The notes under the pieces: generated by a model
Told to the model about the DNA's origin: nothing
Seen by the model: only the letters and a program-made list of their open reading frames with translations
Databases searched by the model: none
Assembly: GCA_905477785.1 (NCBI GenBank)
Contig: CAJQGR010000039.1
Location: 1-57,418, forward strand
DNA length: 57,418 bases
Origin: an uncultured Hellea sp.
Lineage (GTDB): Bacteria > Pseudomonadota > Alphaproteobacteria > Caulobacterales > Maricaulaceae
Reading direction: 5' to 3'
Position numbers and translations under genes: made by a program
Shown here: positions 28,644-38,330 of the stretch, in pieces
How the letters are laid out: each line of letters opens with the position of its first letter
Position numbering within the stretch: position 1 is the first letter of the stretch

Positions 28644-29819
28644 ATGACGAAACGTATTACCATATTAGGATCAACTGGATCTATTGGGCAAAGTACTTTA
28701 GATATAGTTCGTAAATCAGATCGCAGTAGGTTTGATGTAGTTGCTTTAACAGCCAATAAAAACGCGAAACTATTAGCGGAGCAGGCTATTGAATTTAACG
28801 TAAAATATGTTGCCTTGGCAGATAATCGCAATGCTAATACTCTTAAAGAAATGCTGAACGGTTTTGACGTTGAAATTGGTATAGGCCCTGAGGCTTTAAT
28901 TGAGGCTGCTTCATATAAAACTGAATTTTGCATGGCAGCAATTATAGGTGCAGCTGGTTTGGAACCAACTTTAGCTGCTGTGAATCAAGGGATAAATATT
29001 GGTTTAGCTAACAAAGAGTGCATAGTTACTGCTGGTGACTTGTTTACTAAGTGCGTGATAGAGAAAGGATCCAAGTTATTACCGGTTGATTCAGAGCATA
29101 ATGCGATATTTCAAGTTCTCGATACTGAAAAACCTAATGGAGTAAGGCGATTAATTTTAACTGCAAGTGGGGGGCCTTTTCTAAACACTTCGCTTGATAA
29201 TTTGAGTATGGTCACTAAAAATTCGGCTTTAAAACACCCGGTTTGGAATATGGGGGCGAAAATATCGATCGATTCGGCTACACTTATGAATAAGGGTTTA
29301 GAGCTAATTGAAGCGAGTTATTTATTCAGCAGACCTTCTAAAGAAATTGATATAATTATTCATCCGCAATCTATAGTTCACTCGATGGTTGAATATATCG
29401 ATGGTTCGATACTAGCTCAATTAGGTTCACCTGACATGCGTACTCCAATTTCTTATTCAATGGCATGGCCAAACCGTATCGATGCTCACGTAGAACGGTT
29501 AGACTTAACAACTATGAATGATCTAACATTTTTTAAGCCAGATTTGGAAAAGTTTCCTGCTTTGAATTTAGCCCGATATGCACTTGAGACTGGGGGCGCA
29601 GCACCATGTGTAATAAATGCAGCAAATGAAGTTGCAGTGGATGCATTTTTGCAAGATAAAATAAGGTATTTAGATATTGTACGCATAATCGATAGAGTTC
29701 TAAATCAGTACTCCTCTCGTAATGATTTAAAAGCAAAAATGTTAACAATTGAAGAAATTATTTCTAAGGATAATGAAGTCAGGACTATGACTAATGAACA
29801 TATTAATAAAATTATATGA
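28644..29819 (+). CDS. dxr: 1-deoxy-D-xylulose 5-phosphate reductoisomerase
   Basis: The enzyme converts DXP to 2-C-methyl-D-erythritol 4-phosphate with NADPH, in the MEP pathway of isoprenoid synthesis. The N-terminal Rossmann motif is ITILGSTGSIGQSTL. Catalytic and metal-binding residues occur in LLPVDSEHNAIFQ and in KISIDSATLMNKGLELIEA. The 391-residue length is standard. Its last four bases overlap the start of rseP. Position upstream of rseP and bamA is typical. Confidence 0.97.
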   Translation: MTKRITILGSTGSIGQSTLDIVRKSDRSRFDVVALTANKNAKLLAEQAIEFNVKYVALADNRNANTLKEMLNGFDVEIGIGPEALIEAASYKTEFCMAAIIGAAGLEPTLAAVNQGINIGLANKECIVTAGDLFTKCVIEKGSKLLPVDSEHNAIFQVLDTEKPNGVRRLILTASGGPFLNTSLDNLSMVTKNSALKHPVWNMGAKISIDSATLMNKGLELIEASYLFSRPSKEIDIIIHPQSIVHSMVEYIDGSILAQLGSPDMRTPISYSMAWPNRIDAHVERLDLTTMNDLTFFKPDLEKFPALNLARYALETGGAAPCVINAANEVAVDAFLQDKIRYLDIVRIIDRVLNQYSSRNDLKAKMLTIEEIISKDNEVRTMTNEHINKII

Positions 29820-30967
29820 TTAACCTAATAAATATATTGGTCTTTCTATCAAGCTTTTTAATTCTTATTACATTTTTAGTATATTTCCATGAGCTTGGCC
29901 ATTATTTGATAGCTAGGTTATTTAAAGTTAGTGTTGAGAAGTTTTCAATTGGCTTTGGGAAGCCTTTGCACCAATGGAAAACTAAAAATGGTACTATTTG
30001 GTCTTTAGGAAGAATACCCTTAGGAGGATATGTAAAGTTTTCTGAAATTGATAATGAAAAAAATATCACTAATTCCTATATAACTAATGGTAATAAATAT
30101 TTTAATACAATACCTGTTTTTCAAAGAATATTAGTTGTTTTAGCGGGGCCTTTATTCAACTTTATTCTCGCTATTTTTATTTTTGCAAGTCTTAGTTTTA
30201 CTTTAGGTACTTACAGAGTGGATTCAATTGTTGGTGAAGTTATCGATGGTAGTCCAGCAGATAAGGCAGGCTTTTTAATTGGTGATAGAATACTCACAAT
30301 GGACAATAAAGATGTAAGTGATTTCAATGATTTAAGAAGGTATATTGCATTAAGAAGCGGAAGTAACATTATTACCAAAATCGAAAGGAATGAATCTAAT
30401 TTTGAGTTAATCATTAAACCAGAGCGTAAGTTTGAGAAAGATTTGATTGGAGGAGTATCGTCATCAGGAAAAATAGGAATAGGTCTTTCTGACCCGATAG
30501 CTATCACCAAATTAGAGTATAATTTTTTTGAAGCAATTGCTTATGGTTACAAAGAACTGATAAGTTCTATCTCTATGACTGGATATTACATCGGAAGAGT
30601 AATTAAGGGTGAAGAAGACGGTAAAGAATTAGGCTCTATTATTAAGATAGCCACTGTTTCAGGTAAAGTAGCTGTAGACGCCGTAAATGGAAATACTACA
30701 ATCCCTGATCAACTAAAAGAACTTAGTTTAAGGCTTTTAACAATAGGAGCTTCTCTATCAGTAGCGCTAGGTGTAGCAAATTTAATGCCAATTCCGATGT
30801 TAGACGGTGGACATTTGGTGTACTATGGCTATGAAGCGATAGTGGGTCGTCCGCTTAGTCAAAAAAAACAGGAGATAGGGTTTCAACTAGGATTAGCAAT
30901 ACTGTTTACTCTATTCGTTGTTTTAACTCTAAATGATATAAGTTATGTTTCTAGCATTTTCTCTTAA
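29816..30967 (+). CDS. rseP: RIP metalloprotease RseP
   Basis: This site-2 intramembrane zinc protease, in the inner membrane, cleaves anti-sigma factors and spent signal peptides. The HExxH motif is in VYFHELGHYLIARLF, and the third ligand is in the C-terminal NLMPIPMLDGGHL. Between them lies a PDZ domain (VIDGSPADKAGFLIGDRIL). At 383 residues it has a single PDZ domain, fewer than the two in E. coli RseP. An ATGA overlap couples it to dxr. Confidence 0.95.
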   Translation: MINLINILVFLSSFLILITFLVYFHELGHYLIARLFKVSVEKFSIGFGKPLHQWKTKNGTIWSLGRIPLGGYVKFSEIDNEKNITNSYITNGNKYFNTIPVFQRILVVLAGPLFNFILAIFIFASLSFTLGTYRVDSIVGEVIDGSPADKAGFLIGDRILTMDNKDVSDFNDLRRYIALRSGSNIITKIERNESNFELIIKPERKFEKDLIGGVSSSGKIGIGLSDPIAITKLEYNFFEAIAYGYKELISSISMTGYYIGRVIKGEEDGKELGSIIKIATVSGKVAVDAVNGNTTIPDQLKELSLRLLTIGASLSVALGVANLMPIPMLDGGHLVYYGYEAIVGRPLSQKKQEIGFQLGLAILFTLFVVLTLNDISYVSSIFS

Positions 30968-30978
30968 GTAGGCTTTTT

Positions 30979-33435
30979 ATGGTATTGGTTAATAAATTTA
31001 AGCTATCAATAACTCGCTATTTATGTCTTGGGTTTGCAGCGGTTCTTACTTTGGGAATTTTTTCCAATGGGTTTGCTCAAAATATAGCTCCTACAGGCAC
31101 TGAAATGCCATCAATTATTAGAGGTATAGAGGTTCAGGGAAATCAGAGAGTTGAAGCTAATACAGTTGCTTCTTATTTGCTCATTTCTCCTGGTGACCCG
31201 TATAGTGAAGAACGCATTGATCTATCGGTAAAAACTTTGTTTGCAACCGGATTATTTGCTGATGTAGCTATTTTACCCAGTGCTGAAGGTATATTGTTAA
31301 TACGTGTAATAGAAAATCCGATTATAAACAGAGTTATATTGGAAGGTAACAAATCCTTAAAAGAAGAAAAAATTACTGATGAATTAGAGGCGGAGCCTCG
31401 GTCAATTTTTACAAGAGCAAGCGTTCAGGAAGATGTTCAAAGGATAATAGAGCTATACCGTCAAGCTGGCAGATTTGCAGCTAATGTTGTACCTAAGGTT
31501 GTCCAGCAACCTCAAAACCGTGTTGATTTAATATTTGAAATATCGGAGGGACCTGTAACAGGAGTTAAGAGGATTAATATCATAGGTAACAGTGAGTTCC
31601 CAGATCGTAGACTTAGAAAAGAGATTGTTACGGCAGAGTCCATTTGGTATAAATTTTTCTCTTCTGATGACAATTATGACCCAGGTCGTTTAGAATATGA
31701 TAGAGAACAGCTTAGAACTTTCTATACTGATAGAGGATTTGCTGATTTTCGCGTAGTCTCAGCTGTAGCTGAATTAACGCCTGACCAAGAAGACTTTTAT
31801 ATAACATTTACAGTTGATGAAGGTTTAGAATACACTTGGGGTGATATATCTGTTGAAACTGAATTGGATGATTTAAATTCAGAATTTTTAGAAAGATTAA
31901 TCTCCATAAAACCAGGAACTATATATAACGCTAGTAGGGTTGAGGATGTAATTGATACTTTGAATTTTGCTGCGGGTACTTCTGGGTATGCTTTTGTTGA
32001 TATTCAACCAGATATTAAACGCAACAGAGATACAAAAACTGTTGATTTAGTTTTTAATGTTGTTGAGGGCCCGCGTGTATATATTGAACGAATAGACATT
32101 GTTGGAAACACAACAACGCTTGATTATGTTATTCGTCGTGAGCTTGAATTAGTTGAAGGCGATGCCTTTAATCGAATATTGTTGGATAGATCTCGTAATA
32201 GAGTGAGGGCCCTTAGATTTTTTGAAGAAGTTGAAATAACTGAAAGACAAGGAAGTTCTCCAGATAGGGCAATTGTGGAAGTTGATGTTAAAGAACAGCC
32301 CACAGGGGAACTTTCATTTTCTGCTGGTTTTTCTTCAGCCGATGCTTTCTTAGTGGACTTATCGATTACTCAAAGAAATTTACGTGGTAGAGGGCAGTTA
32401 TTAAGGTTTGTTATTCGAGCAAGTTCAAATAGACGTGAAGTTGATCTTAGATTTACTGAACCAAGATTTTTAGGACGTAACCTAGCAGCTGGTGTTGAGG
32501 TCTTCGATGTAGAGATTGACTTCCTCAAAGAGGCTAATTTTAGACAATCAAGAACTGGCGGTCAACTTTCATTGGCCTTTCCTTTGACTGACTACACATC
32601 CCTTTCAACTAGATATTCTTTACGTACTGAATCAATAGAGTCCCCCGGTGTTAATGCTACAAGTTGTGCTGCAACTAATGGGTCTTCATCAGGGGTTTCG
32701 CAGCAACAGCTAAGCTTCTGTGATCAAATAAATGGTAGAATGTCTTCTATAGTTGGTTATACATTTAGCTGGGATAGAAGAAATGATCCTATAACACCGA
32801 CAAGAGGGTTTGATTTCCGTTTTTCACAGGACGTTGCTGGTGTTGGCGGTGATGTTCAGTACCTCAGAAGTGATTTTAGAGCTAATGCTTATAGAGGTTT
32901 ATTTAAAAATGTAATTTCGAGTGCGTCAATATCTGGTGGATATATTAGAGGTTGGGGTGGCGATCCTGTTTCTATTAACGATAGATACTTTAAAGGTAAT
33001 TATGAGTTTAGAGGATATGATAATGCTGGTATTGGTCCCAGGGTTGTACAGTATGATGCCAATACAGGAGCGATAGTACGACGATTGAACTCTTTAGGGG
33101 GCAATGCATTCGGTATAGCTTCTGCTGAAGTTAGCTTTCCGGTTGGTATACCAAACTTATTAGGAAGTGTTTTTGTTGAGGCAGGTACGGTTGGTTTACT
33201 TGATGCAAATGAAACATTTGATACAGGTATTGACCCTACTACAGGCAATCAATTAACATCTGAAGGGTTTTATACAAAGACGATTGACAGTCTGTCAGTA
33301 CGCGCTATGTCAGGTTTGTCGATATTTTGGGAGAGTCCTTTTGGACCAATACGCTTTGACTTTACTAAACCATTAATACAGTATGACTACGATGACCGTA
33401 AGTCATTTCAATTTACCACCCGAACAAGGTTTTGA
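30979..33435 (+). CDS. bamA: Outer membrane protein assembly factor BamA
   Basis: This is the central Omp85-type subunit of the BAM complex, which folds beta-barrels into the outer membrane. The 818-residue precursor has an N-terminal signal peptide ending near NGFAQ, five POTRA domains (the first starting IRGIEVQGNQRVEANTV), and a 16-strand barrel. The substrate-gating loop is near GPIRFDF, and the protein ends in Phe (FTTRTRF), as outer-membrane barrels do. It lies between rseP and ompH as in most proteobacteria. Confidence 0.97.
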   Translation: MVLVNKFKLSITRYLCLGFAAVLTLGIFSNGFAQNIAPTGTEMPSIIRGIEVQGNQRVEANTVASYLLISPGDPYSEERIDLSVKTLFATGLFADVAILPSAEGILLIRVIENPIINRVILEGNKSLKEEKITDELEAEPRSIFTRASVQEDVQRIIELYRQAGRFAANVVPKVVQQPQNRVDLIFEISEGPVTGVKRINIIGNSEFPDRRLRKEIVTAESIWYKFFSSDDNYDPGRLEYDREQLRTFYTDRGFADFRVVSAVAELTPDQEDFYITFTVDEGLEYTWGDISVETELDDLNSEFLERLISIKPGTIYNASRVEDVIDTLNFAAGTSGYAFVDIQPDIKRNRDTKTVDLVFNVVEGPRVYIERIDIVGNTTTLDYVIRRELELVEGDAFNRILLDRSRNRVRALRFFEEVEITERQGSSPDRAIVEVDVKEQPTGELSFSAGFSSADAFLVDLSITQRNLRGRGQLLRFVIRASSNRREVDLRFTEPRFLGRNLAAGVEVFDVEIDFLKEANFRQSRTGGQLSLAFPLTDYTSLSTRYSLRTESIESPGVNATSCAATNGSSSGVSQQQLSFCDQINGRMSSIVGYTFSWDRRNDPITPTRGFDFRFSQDVAGVGGDVQYLRSDFRANAYRGLFKNVISSASISGGYIRGWGGDPVSINDRYFKGNYEFRGYDNAGIGPRVVQYDANTGAIVRRLNSLGGNAFGIASAEVSFPVGIPNLLGSVFVEAGTVGLLDANETFDTGIDPTTGNQLTSEGFYTKTIDSLSVRAMSGLSIFWESPFGPIRFDFTKPLIQYDYDDRKSFQFTTRTRF

Positions 33436-33437
33436 TT

Positions 33438-34010
33438 ATGTTTATATTTAAAATTATATTCCGCTCATTAGCAATTATTTGTTTGAGTTTTGTTTTTTCA
33501 ATAACAGCATTTGCTCAAAGTACAATATTGGTTGTTGACACAAGTAGAGTCCTGAGGGATTCAGACGTTGGAAAGCATATAGCTACCCAACTTGCTAGTA
33601 TTGGAAGTTCCATGCAGTCTGAAACTCAAGCTAAGACCTCAGCTATGGAAGCTAAAGGAAAGTCTCTGAATGAAGAATTAAAGGGTAAGACACAAGAAGA
33701 TTTGCAGAATGATCCGGCATTATTATCTAAAGTACAAAATTTTCAAAAAGAGCAGCAAGAAATTTCTGTTGATGTACAGTACAAACAGCAAGAAATGAAA
33801 ATTACTGAAAATAAAGCAATTCAAAAAGTTCAAGATAGGCTGCGAGTTATTTTAGAACTTATAGTCAAAGAACGTGAAGCCGATGTTGTTTTAGAGAGAT
33901 CTTTAGTTATATATGGCGATCCTGTTGATGTAACAGATATAGTTATTACACGCTTAAATTCTCAGCTGAAAACTGTTCCTGTGAAACGAGAGAGATTAGC
34001 TAGGCAATAA
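33438..34010 (+). CDS. skp: OmpH/Skp family periplasmic chaperone
   Basis: This periplasmic holdase keeps unfolded outer-membrane proteins soluble on the way to BAM. The precursor has a signal peptide (MFIFKIIFRSLAIICLSFVF, cut near TAFAQ). A long helical coiled-coil region rich in Lys, Glu and Gln forms the tentacles, and the beta strand ILVVDTSRVLRDS follows the signal. I use ATG 33438, which is well spaced from AAGG in the bamA end; TTG 33432 would add two residues. The 190-residue length fits the family. Confidence 0.9.
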   Translation: MFIFKIIFRSLAIICLSFVFSITAFAQSTILVVDTSRVLRDSDVGKHIATQLASIGSSMQSETQAKTSAMEAKGKSLNEELKGKTQEDLQNDPALLSKVQNFQKEQQEISVDVQYKQQEMKITENKAIQKVQDRLRVILELIVKEREADVVLERSLVIYGDPVDVTDIVITRLNSQLKTVPVKRERLARQ

Positions 34011-34085
34011 ACCGTTATTATATTAATTTGCTAATAATGTTGCCTCATTACAAATTTTTAACCACCTTTTAGGATATATAGGGTA

Positions 34086-35087
34086 ATGCTCGATGAACGA
34101 TTTTATATATCCTCAGGCCCTTTAAAAATATCTGATATTATTGAAGGAACTGACTCGTTTCTTTTGAATGATATTTATAGAGATGAAAAAATATACTCTG
34201 CTGCTGAATTAGACTTAAGCATTAAGGGTCAATTATCTTTTTTTTATAGTAAGAAATATTTAAGTTTACTATCAACAGCCTCAGCAACTGCTTGTTTTGT
34301 AACTGCCGATTTATCTGGACTTATTAAGTCGCAAAAAATTATTCCTATAATATCGTCAACACCAAGAGCACATTTTGCTCGCGCCATAAGTAAACTTGTG
34401 AAATTGAGAAAAGACAAAAAATTATACCCCAAAGCTTTCATATCAGAAAATTCTGTTGTTCATGCGACTGCAATTATTAGTGATGGAGCTGTAATTGAAG
34501 ATGGTGTTGAAATCTCACCTTATTGTGTAATTGGACCGGGTGTGCATATCAAATCAAATTCATATATAGGCCCACACTCTTCTATAAAATGCTCTTTAAT
34601 TGGAAGTGGGTGTCATATTAAGTCGTCTTCTGTTATAGGTGGATCAGGATTTGGTATCGATAGTGATGAGGTTGGTATTATAAATATGCCACATATAGGA
34701 CGAACTATAATAGGAAATGATGTTTTTATTGGGTCAAACACATGTATTGACCGTGGTTTTATTGGGGATACAATAATAGGAAATAATACGAAAATTGATA
34801 ATTTTGTACAAATTGCCCACAATTGTAACATTGGAAATGGTTCTATCATTGCCGCTCAAGTAGGAATATCTGGAAGCTGCACAATTGGTAATGGTGTAAA
34901 AATAGGTGGTAAGGTAGGCGTAGCTGATCATATTAATATAGGTGAATTTGCATCGATAGCGGCTGGTTCAGGAGTTATGCATCATATACCACCAAGAGAA
35001 GTTTGGAGTGGGGTCCCTGCAATGCCTATAAGAGATCATATGAGGTCTGTTAGTGCTAGACGTAAACTAAGTAAAAAATTTGAGTAG
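34086..35087 (+). CDS. lpxD: UDP-3-O-acyl-glucosamine N-acyltransferase
   Basis: The third enzyme of lipid A synthesis adds the second acyl chain to UDP-3-O-acylglucosamine using acyl-ACP. The N-terminal uridine-binding domain (about residues 1-105) is followed by a left-handed beta helix of hexapeptide repeats. The catalytic histidine is probably in [15 protein letters not shown]. The length is 333 residues. It starts at ATG 34086 after a 75-base gap that shows no strong promoter. Confidence 0.95.
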   Translation: MLDERFYISSGPLKISDIIEGTDSFLLNDIYRDEKIYSAAELDLSIKGQLSFFYSKKYLSLLSTASATACFVTADLSGLIKSQKIIPIISSTPRAHFARAISKLVKLRKDKKLYPKAFISENSVVHATAIISDGAVIEDGVEISPYCVIGPGVHIKSNSYIGPHSSIKCSLIGSGCHIKSSSVIGGSGFGIDSDEVGIINMPHIGRTIIGNDVFIGSNTCIDRGFIGDTIIGNNTKIDNFVQIAHNCNIGNGSIIAAQVGISGSCTIGNGVKIGGKVGVADHINIGEFASIAAGSGVMHHIPPREVWSGVPAMPIRDHMRSVSARRKLSKKFE

Positions 35088-35092
35088 TCGGT

Positions 35093-35548
35093 GTGGCAAT
35101 TAATACTTATAAATTACCTTTAAATAGAAATTTTATTAAGGATTATCTTCCACATCGAGATCCAATGTTATTCATTGATAATGTTATATTGATTGAAAAA
35201 AATAAAATAACTGTAGAGTCATTTGTAGACCCTAACGCAAATTTCTTTAAAGGTCATTTCCCAGATATTCCAATTATGCCAGGTGTATTAATAATCGAAA
35301 CCGTTGCTCAGGCTGGTGCTCTTCTGGTGTCTTTAACACGTGGTTTGACGGATGGAAAATTTATTGCATTTTCATCAGTTGAGAAAGCTAAGTTTCGTCG
35401 CTCAGTTTTGCCAGGAGAGAAAATAACTATACAAGTGGAAATAGAAAAAATACGTCTTCCATTTTATAAATTTAAAGGAATTGCTAAAGTGAACAATAAA
35501 GTATGTGCTACTTTAAATTTTTCCGCAGCTGAAATGAGTGTTAAATGA
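35093..35548 (+). CDS. fabZ: 3-hydroxyacyl-[acyl-carrier-protein] dehydratase FabZ
   Basis: The enzyme dehydrates 3-hydroxyacyl-ACP in fatty acid elongation and competes with LpxA and LpxD for that substrate, so its place in this operon is meaningful. The hot-dog fold protein of 151 residues carries PHRDPMLFIDNV and the active-site histidine in KGHFPDIPIMPG, followed by the catalytic glutamate in VLIIETVAQAG. The start is GTG 35093. It overlaps lpxA by four bases. Confidence 0.96.
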   Translation: MAINTYKLPLNRNFIKDYLPHRDPMLFIDNVILIEKNKITVESFVDPNANFFKGHFPDIPIMPGVLIIETVAQAGALLVSLTRGLTDGKFIAFSSVEKAKFRRSVLPGEKITIQVEIEKIRLPFYKFKGIAKVNNKVCATLNFSAAEMSVK

Positions 35549-36342
35549 CCGTAAATGTACATCCTTCATCATATGTTGATGAAAAGGCAGTTATTTCAGA
35601 TGGTGTTCATATTGGCCCTTTTTGTGTAGTTGGTCCGGGAGTAAAACTTGGGAGTAATGTGAAATTGGTTGCTCAGGTAAATTTATCTGGAACAACAATT
35701 ATCGGTAATGATTGTAAATTATATCCATTCGTATCAATGGGTCATCCACCTCAAGATATGAAGCATAAAGGAGGTGAGGTTAGTATTGAAATTGGTGAGC
35801 GTTGTACCTTTAGAGAAAATGTAAATATTCACCCTGGAGTTGACTATGGGAAACCCGTAACTCGAATTGGTAATGACTGTTACTTTATGGTTGGCACCCA
35901 CCTGGCACATGAGGGACAAATGGGTAATAATGTTATTATATCAAATGGTGCCCAAATTGGAGGAAATGTAACGATAGGTAATCATGTAGTTTTAGGAGGA
36001 CTTTCTGCAATACATCAGCATACTAGGATTGGCGATCATGCATTTATTGGTGGTATGGCAACTGTTACAAAAGATGTAATACCATATGGTTCTGTAATAG
36101 GGAATAAAGCTCACTTAACTGGTCTAAATATAATAGGACTAAAAAGGAGGGGCTTTTCCAGAGATAGAATCCGTGATTTAAGGTCGGCTTACAGAATGCT
36201 TTTTGCGCAAGAGGGAACCTTCAGTGAAAGACTTAATGATGCAGAAAGCGTATTTTCCGATAATAATGAAGTAATGGAAATTGTTAAATTTATAAACAAT
36301 CGAAAAAATAGGCGTATATGTATGCCAAATTCTTGGAAATAA
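35545..36342 (+). CDS. lpxA: Acyl-[ACP]-UDP-N-acetylglucosamine O-acyltransferase
   Basis: This is the first enzyme of lipid A synthesis: it transfers a 3-hydroxyacyl group to UDP-GlcNAc. The left-handed beta helix of hexapeptide repeats fills the first 190 residues. The catalytic histidine should be the one in THLAHEGQMGNN, where Glu replaces the Asp that follows it in E. coli. A helical C-terminal domain (SRDRIRDLRSAYRMLF) follows. The 265-residue length is standard. The ATG overlaps the fabZ stop in an ATGA. Confidence 0.96.
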   Translation: MTVNVHPSSYVDEKAVISDGVHIGPFCVVGPGVKLGSNVKLVAQVNLSGTTIIGNDCKLYPFVSMGHPPQDMKHKGGEVSIEIGERCTFRENVNIHPGVDYGKPVTRIGNDCYFMVGTHLAHEGQMGNNVIISNGAQIGGNVTIGNHVVLGGLSAIHQHTRIGDHAFIGGMATVTKDVIPYGSVIGNKAHLTGLNIIGLKRRGFSRDRIRDLRSAYRMLFAQEGTFSERLNDAESVFSDNNEVMEIVKFINNRKNRRICMPNSWK

Positions 36343-36344
36343 TC

Positions 36345-37178
36345 TTGAATATAGGGCTTATAGCAGGTGCAGGTAAATTACCCAAATATATTATTTCTGG
36401 GGTTAATGAAAGCGGCTACAATATATCTGTGATAGGCATAAAGAATTTCGCTAAAAAGTCTGATTATCCTGGTGCTAAATTTTACTATGCCTCTGAGCTA
36501 GGAAAAATTTTAAAAACTTTAAGAAATAATAATGTCACAGATGTTTGCTTTGCTGGAGTAATAAAGAGACCGGACTTTAATAGTTTTAAACCAGACCTAA
36601 AAGGACTCAAGCACTTAAAAGGACTGATTGATGCCGCGAGAAAGGGTGATGATGCTTTAATGCGTTATATTCTGGGTATGTTTGAAAAAGAGGGCTTTAG
36701 TATAGTTTCTCCACAAATTTTGTGTAAAGATTTACTATTACCTGAAGGAAAATTAGGGTCTATTCCCATGTATAACTCTCATAGATTAGATGCTGATAAG
36801 GGAGTGTCAGTTGCTAGGCTTATGGGTAGGGCAGATATTGGGCAATCTGTCGTAGTGGCAAATGGACTTGTTTTAGCCGTAGAAGCGCAAGAAGGAACTG
36901 ATCTTATGTTAGATCGATTAAATGAACTACCAAAAGAAATTAGAGGAAATACACAAAATCCCAGAGGTGTATTGGTGAAAGCTGTAAAGCCATCACAGGA
37001 TACTCGTATTGACCTCCCAACTATAGGACCTGAAACAATCGAAAGAGTATCAAAAGCAGGGTTAGCCGGAATTGTAGCTATTAGCGAGAAAACCCTTATT
37101 CTAGACCGTGCTAATGTTATAAAACTAGCTGACAGACTTGGAGTTTTTATTGTCGGCATTACTTCAAGTGAAAAATGA
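36345..37178 (+). CDS. lpxI: UDP-2,3-diacylglucosamine pyrophosphohydrolase LpxI
   Basis: The enzyme releases UMP from UDP-2,3-diacylglucosamine to give lipid X. LpxI (formerly DUF1009) replaces LpxH in alphaproteobacteria, as shown in Caulobacter. The N-terminus has IGLIAGAGKLP, and the C-terminal catalytic part carries AQEGTDLMLDRL with the metal-site aspartate. Two starts are possible: ATG 36318, inside lpxA, or TTG 36345, three bases after the lpxA stop. I prefer TTG 36345 because the resulting N-terminus fits the family. It overlaps lpxB by four bases. Confidence 0.93.
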   Translation: MNIGLIAGAGKLPKYIISGVNESGYNISVIGIKNFAKKSDYPGAKFYYASELGKILKTLRNNNVTDVCFAGVIKRPDFNSFKPDLKGLKHLKGLIDAARKGDDALMRYILGMFEKEGFSIVSPQILCKDLLLPEGKLGSIPMYNSHRLDADKGVSVARLMGRADIGQSVVVANGLVLAVEAQEGTDLMLDRLNELPKEIRGNTQNPRGVLVKAVKPSQDTRIDLPTIGPETIERVSKAGLAGIVAISEKTLILDRANVIKLADRLGVFIVGITSSEK

Positions 37179-38329
37179 CAAAATCAGTTTATATTGTTGC
37201 GGTTGAAAGTTCTGCAGATCAAGTTGGTGCAGGTTTAATAAAAAGTATTAGAAAAAAATCTTTAGCCATTAAGATGCATGGTGTTGGTGGTTCATTTATG
37301 GAGTCTGAAGGTGTAACAAGTAAAATTGATATATCTGGCCTAGCAATTCTTGGATTTGTAGAGGCGATAAAGTCTTACCCTAGGATTATAAAATCAATTA
37401 AAAATACAGTAAATGATATTTTATCAATAAACCCTGATGTAGTTATATTGATAGATAGTTGGGGCTTTATGATAAGAGTTGCAAAAAAACTTAAACAATC
37501 TGGCTATAAGGGTAAGGTAGTAAAATACATAGCTCCTCAAGTTTGGGCTATGCGTAAAAATAGATCTAAGGTTTTAGCAAAATATATAGATCATTTGTTA
37601 ACAATTCATGATTTTGAATCACATTATTTCGAACCTTATGGTTTAAGCGTTTCATATGTAGGCAATCCGGTTTTTGACTCAAAATATATTATTCCAGAAA
37701 AAGATAAAGTTTATAGAAATTTTGGTTTTAGTTCTTCCGATAAGGTACTCGCTGTCTTTTTTGGAAGTAGAAGCTCTGAAATTAATAACCTTGTAAAGCC
37801 TTTTATTGAGACAATTCTTAAATTAAAAGATAGTTTTCCTGATCTTAAGGTTGTCAGTCCAGTTTCTGGAGCAGTTATAAAGGATATTAAACAAGCAAAG
37901 GATTTGGATAAAAGATTGGAGAATATAATTTTCGTTGAAGAAAAACTTAAAGCTTCAGTATTTTCAATTAGTACCGCCGCACTTGCTTGTTCAGGTACGG
38001 TTACTACACAATTAGCTTTAGCTGGTGTTCCCACTGTAGTTGCGTATAGATTAAATCCTATTACTTTCATAATAGCAAAAATTTTATACAAACCTAAATA
38101 TATATCTTTGGTGAATATCTCAGCTAACGAGGAACTAATGCCTGAGTTTTTACAAAAGGAAGTAAATTCAAATAACTTGAGTAAAGAACTAAAGTCATAT
38201 ATCCAAAATAATCAACTTCGCAGTGAGGCAAGTAATAAAATATCTCAACATATTATAAAAATAAAACCGAAAGGTAAATCAGTAAACAATCAAGCATCTG
38301 AAATTATTTTAAACCTTATGAATATTTAG
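37175..38329 (+). CDS. lpxB: Lipid-A-disaccharide synthase
   Basis: This GT19 glycosyltransferase condenses lipid X with UDP-2,3-diacylglucosamine to lipid A disaccharide at the inner membrane. Family segments visible are VAVESSADQVGAGLI at the N-terminus, YIAPQVWAMRKNR, FFGSRSSEI and ACSGTVTTQLALAGVPTVVAY near residues 270-290. The 384-residue length is usual. It ends the long plus-strand cluster and converges on gltA with a single base between the stop codons, so no terminator fits between them. Confidence 0.95.
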   Translation: MTKSVYIVAVESSADQVGAGLIKSIRKKSLAIKMHGVGGSFMESEGVTSKIDISGLAILGFVEAIKSYPRIIKSIKNTVNDILSINPDVVILIDSWGFMIRVAKKLKQSGYKGKVVKYIAPQVWAMRKNRSKVLAKYIDHLLTIHDFESHYFEPYGLSVSYVGNPVFDSKYIIPEKDKVYRNFGFSSSDKVLAVFFGSRSSEINNLVKPFIETILKLKDSFPDLKVVSPVSGAVIKDIKQAKDLDKRLENIIFVEEKLKASVFSISTAALACSGTVTTQLALAGVPTVVAYRLNPITFIIAKILYKPKYISLVNISANEELMPEFLQKEVNSNNLSKELKSYIQNNQLRSEASNKISQHIIKIKPKGKSVNNQASEIILNLMNI

Positions 38330-38330
38330 C